From: Pyrinomonadaceae bacterium
Lineage (GTDB): Bacteria; Acidobacteriota; Blastocatellia; Pyrinomonadales; Pyrinomonadaceae
Length of the DNA stretch: 8,525 nt
Direction: 5' to 3'
NCBI GenBank assembly: GCA_013812565.1
Contig: JACCTF010001006.1
Location: 1 to 8,525, forward strand
Of this stretch, positions 1-5,731 are shown piece after piece; position 1 is the first letter of the stretch, and each line of letters opens with the position of its first letter. The position numbers and the translations under genes were made by a program. The notes beneath the pieces are model-generated. The model worked only from the letters and a program-made list of their open reading frames with translations. It was not told the DNA's origin and made no database searches.

Positions 1-1
1 G

Positions 2-538
2 TTGACTGAAGGGGAATCGGTCATCTACACGGCTGACATTGAGTATAAGGACGGCGTGCCCACACTCACAAACAAGCAAGAGGTAATCCGCGCGAAGCGC
101 CCCGAGTGCACCCTGGAAGCGCAGGACTTCCGCCGCAACGATACCGAACTCATCTACACTTGTTATCGGGAGGGCGACAAAGGCGACGTATTTGGAATTG
201 ACCTGAATACGAAGAAGGTGACCACCTACCGTAAGATCGCCGATGAGTACAACGAAGTGGAGGGCATCTCGCCGGACGGAGAGTGGACGCTTGTGGAGTC
301 AAGTCGCGAGCAGGGTGGACCAGACCGGCAGAACTCGAAATACATCGACATCTGGAGACTTCGACTTGAACCGAACAGTACGGACTTCGTGCGATTGACT
401 AGGTGGGGCGATTACGACGGCTACAAAGCCTCAAACCCGGTGGTTAGTCATGACGGCAAGTTTGTTGCTTTTCAGTCGGCTCGCAGCGTCGATCCGGCCG
501 GAGTCGGTTACGGCATCTTCCTCTTGAAGCTGAAGTAG
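2..538 (+). CDS. PD40/TolB-like beta-propeller protein, 3' part only
   Basis: This is the C-terminal 178 residues of a protein that almost certainly begins upstream. The frame is open to the window edge, and the TTG at position 2 has no visible ribosome binding site. Repeated propeller-strand signatures are visible. Residues 88-100 read GISPDGEWTLVES and residues 146-160 read NPVVSHDGKFVAFQS; both are the 'SPDGxxxxF' turn typical of PD40 (WD40-like, TolB C-terminal) blades. A segment around 114-133 (IDIW, VRLTRW) is the usual 'lists a value, then the next blade' pattern. The end, GVGYGIFLLKLK, is the closing strand. Such propellers are usually periplasmic or secreted binding or scaffold domains; no enzymatic residues are seen. 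The gene ends with TAG only 6-18 nt before the hydrolase start, so the two are probably co-transcribed. The ligand or partner is unknown. The family call is fairly sure; the function is not. Confidence 0.75.
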   Translation: MTEGESVIYTADIEYKDGVPTLTNKQEVIRAKRPECTLEAQDFRRNDTELIYTCYREGDKGDVFGIDLNTKKVTTYRKIADEYNEVEGISPDGEWTLVESSREQGGPDRQNSKYIDIWRLRLEPNSTDFVRLTRWGDYDGYKASNPVVSHDGKFVAFQSARSVDPAGVGYGIFLLKLK

Positions 539-556
539 ATTAATTTGAAGAAAGCC

Positions 557-1627
557 ATGCGTATGATGGTCAGTAAGAACAGTAGAATCGCAATCATCGT
601 GTTGTGGCTCGCGCAGGTAGTCTCTTTACACGCTGCCGCAACAACAGAAGTGCGCCGCGTAAGATCGACGGGCACACGCGCAGCCTTCCTCAAAGTGATC
701 GACCGCGCGCGTGTGCCGCTAGCAGCGGAGGTGAAGGAGTTATCGGGTACAGGTGACCTGGCCCAATCTCATTTCACCTTTGCGGCGGATGCGGAGCAGC
801 GCGTGCCCGGCACGCTCGTTAAGCCGGTTAAATCTGTCGGGCGGCGGCCTGTGGTCATCGCCTTGCACGGAACGGGCGGCAATAAGGAAGGACAATTACC
901 GTTGCTCAGAGAGTTGGCTGGCAGGGGCTTTATCGCGGTGGCGATTGACGGGCGCTACCACGGTGAGCGAAGCAAAGACGGCTCGGGCGCAGCCGATTAC
1001 AATGAAGCCATCCTCCGCGCCTTTCGCACCGGCAAGGAGCACCCTTTTCTTTATGACACGGTCTGGGACGTGATGCGGCTCGTGGACTATCTGGAGATGC
1101 GCCCGGATGTTGATCCGCAGCGCATCGGGTTGATCGGCTTCTCGAAGGGCGGCATGGAAACTTACTTGGCCGCTGCTGTTGATCCGCGCATTGCCGTCGC
1201 CGTGCCGTGCATCGGCGTGCAGAGTTACCGTTGGGCGCTTGAGAACACCGGTTGGAAATCGCGTGTGGAGACTTTTCAAGCGGCCATCAATGCGGCGGCT
1301 AAAGATGCGGGTGTGGCTGAGATCAATGCGGACTTCGTGAGGAAGTTTTATGACCGCGTGGTTCCGGGCATCTACACGCAGTTTGACGGGCCGGCGATGT
1401 TGCCGTTGATTGCGCCGCGCCCGTTGCTGGTCATCAATGGCGACTCCGATCCGCGCACCCCGCTTCCCGGTGTTATGGAATGTGCCGCCCCCGCTCGCAA
1501 GGCATACACGGTTGCACGGGCAGAGGATCGGTTCACATTGCGCATTCAAGAGAAGACCGGCCATAAGGTTACGCCCGATTCCGAGCGGGCCGCCATCGCG
1601 TGGTTTGTGAAATGGCTCAAGCCATAA
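557..1627 (+). CDS. Secreted alpha/beta hydrolase (dienelactone hydrolase / acyl-peptidase-like)
   Basis: This is a serine hydrolase of the alpha/beta-hydrolase fold, 356 residues from the ATG at 557. An in-frame TTG at 545 would add four residues, and ATGs at 563 and 566 are also possible. The 557 ATG is preferred because a purine-rich GAAGAAAG lies just upstream, but the ribosome binding site is weak. Residues about 10-25 (IAIIVLWLAQVVSLHA) form a signal peptide with a likely cleavage near the AAA run. Counting from 557, the oxyanion-hole motif ALHGTGG is at about 102-108. The nucleophile elbow GFSKGG has Ser196. The acid is in NGDSDPRTP, probably Asp298, and the catalytic His is His336 in GHKVTP. 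All triad positions are present, so the enzyme should be active. The overall form resembles DLH or prolyl-oligopeptidase-type hydrolases and acetyl xylan esterase-like proteins. The substrate (ester, lactone or peptide) cannot be decided. It probably shares a transcript with the upstream propeller gene. Confidence 0.85.
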   Translation: MRMMVSKNSRIAIIVLWLAQVVSLHAAATTEVRRVRSTGTRAAFLKVIDRARVPLAAEVKELSGTGDLAQSHFTFAADAEQRVPGTLVKPVKSVGRRPVVIALHGTGGNKEGQLPLLRELAGRGFIAVAIDGRYHGERSKDGSGAADYNEAILRAFRTGKEHPFLYDTVWDVMRLVDYLEMRPDVDPQRIGLIGFSKGGMETYLAAAVDPRIAVAVPCIGVQSYRWALENTGWKSRVETFQAAINAAAKDAGVAEINADFVRKFYDRVVPGIYTQFDGPAMLPLIAPRPLLVINGDSDPRTPLPGVMECAAPARKAYTVARAEDRFTLRIQEKTGHKVTPDSERAAIAWFVKWLKP

Positions 1628-1635
1628 AATTTATC

Positions 1636-1663
1636 GATTTCAGATTTACGATTTATGATTTAG
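1636..1663 (+). repeat. Four-copy 7-bp degenerate tandem repeat (GATTTNN)
   Basis: GATTT recurs at 1636, 1643, 1650 and 1657, exactly 7 nt apart. The heptads are GATTTCA, GATTTAC, GATTTAT and GATTTAG. The stretch begins 8 nt after the hydrolase stop codon and is AT-rich compared with its surroundings. Short heptanucleotide tandem repeats are known in several bacterial genomes. Whether this one is a dispersed family in this genome cannot be seen from one copy. It does not form a convincing terminator. Confidence 0.6.
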
Positions 1664-1697
1664 TTCGAGTCACAAGTTGAACTTATATTCAGAGTGA

Positions 1698-1862
1698 TTG
1701 CTCTACGTCGCAGATCGAGAGAACAATCGCATTCAAATCTACGATCACGATGGACGGTTCACCGCCGTGTGGATGCATCTCGGAGCGCCCTTCGCAGCGC
1801 ATCCGGCATTCACCGCCGAGACGCCGCAAGACCCGAGAGTTTATGCAGAGAAAAGAGTTTAA
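1698..1862 (+). pseudogene. NHL-repeat propeller gene remnant (54 codons)
   Basis: A frame running from just after TGA (1695-1697) to TAA (1860-1862) translates as LLYVADRENNRIQIYDHDGRF followed by TAVWMHLGAPFA and a less typical tail. The pattern 'YVADRENNRIQIYDxDGxF' is a textbook NHL-repeat blade, as found in NHL beta-propeller proteins and peptidylamidoglycolate lyase-like proteins. Only one blade is present. There is no start codon with a ribosome binding site, stops bound both sides, and no neighbouring frame continues the propeller. This is therefore read as a decayed piece of a once longer gene, not a working small gene. The last 15-20 codons (PQDPRVYAEKRV) do not look like NHL and may be non-homologous drift. 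It lies directly upstream of an intact but different propeller gene. Confidence 0.6.
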
Positions 1863-1947
1863 CTCTCTGCGCTTGCTCTGCACTCTCTCTGATCTGTGGC
1901 GATAAGTCCGGTGTACCAATCTTGTAGGTTCCGATTGAGTTAAGAAA

Positions 1948-1953
1948 AAGGAG
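1948..1953 (+). promoter_or_regulatory. Shine-Dalgarno site for the YVTN propeller gene
   Basis: AAGGAG lies 9 nt before the ATG at 1963, an optimal spacing. A second AGGAG at 1956-1960 is only 2 nt from the ATG and is too close to act. The site fixes the start at 1963 and argues that the gene is well translated. Confidence 0.7.
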
Positions 1954-1962
1954 ACAGGAGTA

Positions 1963-3135
1963 ATGCAGACTTTCGGTTGGAAATTGGGGCGCCTTCTCAA
2001 CTTCCCGGTGTTTTTCATGCTCATTGGCGCGTTCGCTTTGGTTGTAATGGTGCCGGGAACCGAGGCGCTTACGGCCGTCAACAAGAAAGTCAAACCCAAG
2101 TTGGAACGGCGATTGTACGTGGCCGACAAGTCATCGGGCCTGAGCGTTTACGACATCGACAACGGGCACAAGCTCATCAAGAAAATAGATCTGCCGGATT
2201 CCGGCAGTTACAAAGGCATTGCCGCCAGCCCCGCGCTCGGCAAGCTTTACATCACTTCTAATACAAAGGATGAGTTGATCTGTTTGGACTTGCGGACTGA
2301 AACGATCACATGGCGGAAACAGTTTGGTAAGTACGTCGATAGCATGGCCGTGACGCCTGACGGCAAGACTATCTATCTGCCCTGCCGTCACGATACGGGT
2401 TGGTGGGTGCTTCGTGCCGCTGACGGCGAGGTGATTGCCAAGATCGAGACCGGCAGAGGGAAGATGTACGACGATTATCTCATCGGCGATTATGGCCCAC
2501 ATAACACCTGGTCCAACGAGGCAGGCACGCGGATGTATCTTGAAGTATTGACGATGCCCTACGTCTTTATCGCCGACACCAGTACGCACAAAATCATCGG
2601 CAAGGTCGGTCCGTTCAGTAAAGGAGTTCGCCCGTTTGCCGTGAGTGCTGACGAGAAGTATGTGTTTGGCAATGTCGATGGACTGCTCGGCTTTGAAGTC
2701 GGGGCGGTCCGAACCGGAGATGAGTGGGGCGGGGGCGTGCTTCGTCGGGTAGAGGCCCGGACACCTGGAGAGCGACTTCTTCAGGTCAAGCCCAGCAACC
2801 GCCTTCCGCACTCCACGCCGAGTCACGGCATCAACATCCGGCCTGACCAGAAGGAGGTCTGGGTCGTCGATGGAGTCTACGGTTATGTTTACGTCTTTGA
2901 CATTACATCGATGCCGCCGAAGCATATTGCGAGCGTCCCCCTATTCGACAAACCGGAGGACCAGCCCAAGCCTGGTTGGATATCATTTAGTCTCGACGGC
3001 AGGTATGCCTATCCGGACAGCGGAGGCGTCATCGACACTAAGACCAAAAAAACTGTGGCGCGAATTCCAATCAGTGAGAAGGTGATCGAGATCGATTTCT
3101 TAAACGGGAAGCCGGTCAAGGCTGGGCATCGTTAA
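1963..3135 (+). CDS. Membrane-anchored or secreted seven-bladed YVTN-type beta-propeller protein
   Basis: 390 residues. A strong hydrophobic segment at about residues 14-32 (FPVFFMLIGAFALVVMV) follows a short basic N-terminus and is either a signal peptide, with possible cleavage after GTEA at about 35, or an anchor. The rest can be divided by eye into seven propeller blades, starting near residues 51, 83, 125, 180, 222, 288 and 336. Diagnostic pieces are RLYVADKSSGLSVYDIDNG, VTPDGKTIYLP, FIADTSTHKIIGKV, HGINIRPDQKEVWVVDG with YVYVFDI, and FSLDGRYAYP. These match the YVTN / YncE-like repeat style. Histidines at blade starts (PHNTW, SHGI) are conserved-looking and could face the central channel. 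No catalytic motif is recognised, so a binding or scaffold role outside the cytoplasm is inferred. The amidohydrolase gene starts 29 nt downstream, so the two are probably one operon. The upstream gap holds an NHL-type propeller remnant. Confidence 0.8.
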   Translation: MQTFGWKLGRLLNFPVFFMLIGAFALVVMVPGTEALTAVNKKVKPKLERRLYVADKSSGLSVYDIDNGHKLIKKIDLPDSGSYKGIAASPALGKLYITSNTKDELICLDLRTETITWRKQFGKYVDSMAVTPDGKTIYLPCRHDTGWWVLRAADGEVIAKIETGRGKMYDDYLIGDYGPHNTWSNEAGTRMYLEVLTMPYVFIADTSTHKIIGKVGPFSKGVRPFAVSADEKYVFGNVDGLLGFEVGAVRTGDEWGGGVLRRVEARTPGERLLQVKPSNRLPHSTPSHGINIRPDQKEVWVVDGVYGYVYVFDITSMPPKHIASVPLFDKPEDQPKPGWISFSLDGRYAYPDSGGVIDTKTKKTVARIPISEKVIEIDFLNGKPVKAGHR

Positions 3136-3164
3136 CGCGATCATCAAAGGTTAAGAATTTTACT

Positions 3165-4496
3165 ATGAACACTTCCAGGCTTGCTGCCCTTCTTGGTGTC
3201 GCGCTTCTGGCCGTAAGCATTAGCAGCGGGAAGCAAACAACCCTGTCAGCTAGTGCTCTTAAGGCTTTCATCGGAGCTAGGATTATTGACGGTACAGGTC
3301 GTGCTCCCATTGAGAACGCCGTGATAGTCGTGCGCAATGGGCGGATTGAAGCTGTTGGTCCGTCCGGTCAAGTCGCCGTGCCTGCGGGTGCCGAGCGGAT
3401 CGATGTCTCGGGCAAGACGATCATTCCAGGGATCATCAACACGCACGGCCATGTCGGTGCAACGCGCGGACTGCTTTCCGGTCCTGAGCTTTACACGAGT
3501 GAGAATCTCATCGACCATCTCCGACTCTACGCGCGCTATGGCGTGACGACCGTCGTCAGCCTCGGCGGTGACCGAAGAGAGGCGATTGCGATACGCGATG
3601 CTCAAGAAACACCGCGCCTCGACCACGCGCGACTCTATGTTTCCGGCCCAGTGTTAACTCCTGCGACGACGGAAGAGGCACGTCGGATGGTGGACGAACT
3701 CGCGGGGATGAAAGTGGACATCGCCAAGATACGAGTGGATGACAATCTTGGCACCATTCAGAAGATGCCAGTCCCTGCGTACCAAGCCGTCATCGAACAT
3801 TCTCACCGGAAGAATCTTCGAGTGGCGGCACATATGTTCTATCTTGATGACACCAAATCACTGCTGCGCTCGGGCGTTGATTTCCTCGCGCACAGTATTC
3901 GCGACCGCGAGGTTGACACTGAGCTAATCTCATTATTGAAACAACGCAACGTGTGCGTGTGCCCGACGCTGACGCGCGAAGTCTCGACCTTTGTTTATGA
4001 ACAGACGCCTGAGTTCTTTCGTGATCCGTTCTTTCTGCGCGAAGCTGACCCGGCGGTTATCAAGCAGTTGAATGATCCTAAGCGTCAGCAGGAGATGAGA
4101 AGCAGTCGTAGCGCGCAAAGCTATAAGCGGGCGCTTGAGGTCGCCAGCAAAAACCTTAAAACGCTTGCTGAGAGCGGCGTTACCGTCGCCTTCGGAACTG
4201 ACAGCGGACCGCCGGCGCGGTTTCAAGGTTACTTCGAGCACATGGAGATGGAGTTGATGGCGAAAGCGGGTCTAACACCGATGCAAATCTTGCTGTCGGC
4301 CACCCGCGACGCCGCCCGCTGCATGGGGTTGGCTGAAAGCCTCGGCACGCTTGAGCCGGGAAAGCAGGGCGACATGATTGTGCTCAGCGGCGATCCGCTG
4401 ACAGATATCACGAAGACAAAGACAATCGAATCCGTGTGGATTGCCGGCAACCGTGTTCCGCCTCGTGAGAGGACGGTAAATAGTGCGCCCCGTTAG
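3165..4496 (+). CDS. Secreted metal-dependent amidohydrolase (imidazolonepropionase/prolidase-like)
   Basis: 443 residues of the amidohydrolase superfamily. Residues 5-21 form a signal peptide (RLAALLGVALLAVSISS), so the enzyme acts outside the cytoplasm. The small beta-sandwich part opens at 35-85 (FIGARIIDGTGRAPIENAVIVVRNGRIEAVGP), followed by the metal motif NTHGH with His94 and His96. Further ligand candidates are Lys188 in DIAKIRVDD (the usual carbamylated lysine), His223 in AAHMFY, His243 in AHSIRD and Asp346 in FGTDSGPP. The C-terminal part has the standard LGTLEPGKQGDMIVLSGDPL motif at about 393-413. The full set suggests an active, probably binuclear, enzyme. Relatives include imidazolonepropionase-like and Xaa-Pro or aryl-dipeptidase-like hydrolases; the substrate is not readable here. 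The start is an ATG with only a weak AAAGG 14 nt upstream, and the gene follows the propeller gene by 29 nt, so translation from a shared mRNA is likely. Confidence 0.88.
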   Translation: MNTSRLAALLGVALLAVSISSGKQTTLSASALKAFIGARIIDGTGRAPIENAVIVVRNGRIEAVGPSGQVAVPAGAERIDVSGKTIIPGIINTHGHVGATRGLLSGPELYTSENLIDHLRLYARYGVTTVVSLGGDRREAIAIRDAQETPRLDHARLYVSGPVLTPATTEEARRMVDELAGMKVDIAKIRVDDNLGTIQKMPVPAYQAVIEHSHRKNLRVAAHMFYLDDTKSLLRSGVDFLAHSIRDREVDTELISLLKQRNVCVCPTLTREVSTFVYEQTPEFFRDPFFLREADPAVIKQLNDPKRQQEMRSSRSAQSYKRALEVASKNLKTLAESGVTVAFGTDSGPPARFQGYFEHMEMELMAKAGLTPMQILLSATRDAARCMGLAESLGTLEPGKQGDMIVLSGDPLTDITKTKTIESVWIAGNRVPPRERTVNSAPR

Positions 4497-4631
4497 CAGA
4501 AGGATTTCCCTGATTCCTTGATCGACCTCGGCCTGTACCTGATCGAAGTGATGGACGACAAAGGCAACAGAAAGATTTATCCGGACATGGAGAAGGAGAT
4601 GCCTTACGTCGTGGTTAAGCTTCTACGATGA
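4497..4631 (+). pseudogene. Coding-like 3' gene fragment of unknown family
   Basis: Directly after the amidohydrolase TAG, and in the same frame, an open stretch runs 44 codons to TGA (4629-4631). From about 4518 it reads LIDLGLYLIEVMDDKGNRKI and continues YPDMEKEMPYVVVKLLR. The codons look protein-coding, with third positions mostly G or C, and the product alternates strands and charged turns like a real beta-rich domain end. A TTG at 4518 with AGAAGGA 13 nt upstream is the only possible start, and it is poor. I read it as the C-terminal remnant of a lost gene. A read-through tail of the amidohydrolase or a tiny real gene are less likely alternatives. I do not recognise the family. Confidence 0.4.
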
Positions 4632-4644
4632 AGCGACAAATGGC

Positions 4645-4668
4645 GAGGTCAACTCCCCCCTTGATCTC
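4645..4668 (+). other. Hairpin, 8-bp stem with C-rich loop
   Basis: GAGGTCAA (4645-4652) pairs with TTGATCTC (4661-4668) through seven Watson-Crick pairs and one G-U pair, closing an 8-nt loop CTCCCCCC. It lies about 150 nt after the amidohydrolase stop. No T-run follows, so it is not a canonical intrinsic terminator. It may be an RNA-stabilising or weak termination structure, or chance. Confidence 0.35.
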
Positions 4669-4716
4669 TGTAGCATGGAGAGGTGTATCAGCAATTTTCG
4701 TTGCATATTATGGCTA

Positions 4717-4745
4717 TTGACTCGCCAGAAAAGTAGGCGTAATAG
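4717..4745 (+). promoter_or_regulatory. Possible sigma-70-type promoter for the CXXCH-DUF4440 gene
   Basis: TTGACT (4717-4722), five of six bases of the TTGACA consensus, is followed after 17 nt by TAATAG (4740-4745), which matches the -10 consensus at only three of six bases. It lies about 60-90 nt before the ATG at 4807 in a gap that separates this gene from the previous unit, where a promoter is expected. The -10 half is weak. Confidence 0.25.
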
Positions 4746-4806
4746 TAGGAACCCCGGACGAGGTTTCAGGTTGTTAACTCAGATTGCCTATAGAGGAGTG
4801 TAACTA

Positions 4807-5520
4807 ATGAAAGAGAAACGCATTGTGACACGCATCATCATCTGCGCCATGTTCGCGCTGTTTTACTTGGCTGCGACAGTGCCGAACGTGCGCTCATACC
4901 CGCCCTTCCTGAGCAAAGCTAAGTCGCTCGGTTTGCCTGCTAAGGATTGCACGTACTGTCATGTCAATGCATCCGGCGGCGAGCCAATTGGCGCGAGAGG
5001 TAAATGGCTTGTCGAGGAGAAGAAAAAGCGCGGGGCATCGGCCGTTGACGTAGCGTGGCTGAAGGAGTACCAGCCAGAGGCCGGAGGGACAGAGGGCGGG
5101 ACAACTGGTGGAAGCGCCGCACCCGCGAACAAGGGGGACCAAAGCGGCAACGCCGAACATGCCGTGATGCGGATCAACCGCGAGTGGGCTGATGCCATCA
5201 TTAAAGGCGACTCATCGTCAACCGAACGCGTTGTCGCCCCTGACGGCATCTTCACGGAGGCGACAGGCACTGTGTTCGATAGGGCGCAACTAATCGCCAT
5301 GATCAAATCCGGCGACTTGAAGCTTGAGTCAACAACCTTTGATGATGTGAAGGTGCGCGAGTATGGAGACACGGCAGTTGTAACTTATCGCAGCACAGAT
5401 AAAGGTCAGTACAAAGGTCAAGATATGAGCGGGCAATACCGTTGGACTGAAACGTGGATCAAACGTGGCGGCAAGTGGCAGCAGGTGGCTGCGCATCAGT
5501 CCCGCATCACACAACGGTAG
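4807..5520 (+). CDS. Exported single-CXXCH (cytochrome c-like) and DUF4440/SnoaL-like fusion protein
   Basis: 237 residues in two domains. A basic N-terminus and the hydrophobic segment IIICAMFALFYLAATVP (about 10-26) form a signal peptide. Residues 31-90 carry one covalent haem motif, Cys48-Thr-Tyr-Cys51-His52, in a short domain (FLSKAKSLGLPAKDCTYCH, then RGKWLVEEKKKRG and VDVAWLKEYQP). This region has no methionine and no second histidine, so the distal haem ligand is unclear. A Gly/Thr/Ala-rich linker covers about 91-117. Residues 118-237 match the DUF4440/SnoaL-like NTF2 fold: INREWADAIIKGD, then VVAPDGIFTEATG, FDDVKVREYGDTAVVTYRS, and the typical ending YRWTETWIKRGGKWQQVAAHQSRI. DUF4440 domains usually bind small molecules or act as accessory domains. 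The start is supported by GAGGAG (4793-4798), 8 nt upstream. The gene appears monocistronic. The haem-binding call depends on one motif; the DUF4440 call is strong. Confidence 0.82.
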   Translation: MKEKRIVTRIIICAMFALFYLAATVPNVRSYPPFLSKAKSLGLPAKDCTYCHVNASGGEPIGARGKWLVEEKKKRGASAVDVAWLKEYQPEAGGTEGGTTGGSAAPANKGDQSGNAEHAVMRINREWADAIIKGDSSSTERVVAPDGIFTEATGTVFDRAQLIAMIKSGDLKLESTTFDDVKVREYGDTAVVTYRSTDKGQYKGQDMSGQYRWTETWIKRGGKWQQVAAHQSRITQR

Positions 5521-5731
5521 TCACACGGGATAGTTAGCTCGACTTTGTCCATTTCTGATGGCTTTGAACAATAAACGACGGGCAGCGTAAGCTGGCTGAC
5601 TACTCCGCCAAGCTGATTTGACATTTGGCGAGACGATGATGGAGCCGATGGAAGGGCCTGCACGATTAACAACCCGATGTATTTGTTTTGTGATGTAAAC
5701 ATCTGTCGGTTAAGCTCAAATATAATTTTCT
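5521..5731. other. Convergent intergenic region with a small hairpin
   Basis: This 211-nt space separates two genes that point at each other. CGCCAA (5606-5611) pairs with TTGGCG (5625-5630) around a 13-nt loop, and the AT-rich stretch near 5718-5731 contains a short T-run. Neither makes a convincing intrinsic terminator for either strand. No gene, RNA gene or mobile element is seen here, although a terminator is expected in such a place. Confidence 0.35.

Noticed and set aside
896..1564. 222-codon open frame on the - strand inside the hydrolase gene
   Set aside because: Antisense shadow of a GC-rich coding gene. The product is Arg/His-rich without domains, while the + strand frame has a full catalytic triad and signal peptide.
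1689..2129. 146-codon open frame on the - strand across the gap and the propeller gene start
   Set aside because: It crosses a real gene start and the NHL remnant antisense, and its product is of low plausibility.
2131..2925. 264-codon open frame on the - strand inside the YVTN propeller gene
   Set aside because: No recognisable domain or ribosome binding site. The + strand frame has regular propeller blades, so this is an antisense shadow.
4789..4794. TATAGA as a -10 box for the CXXCH-DUF4440 gene
   Set aside because: It overlaps the Shine-Dalgarno site and would place the RNA start almost at the ATG, without the ribosome binding site that is plainly present.
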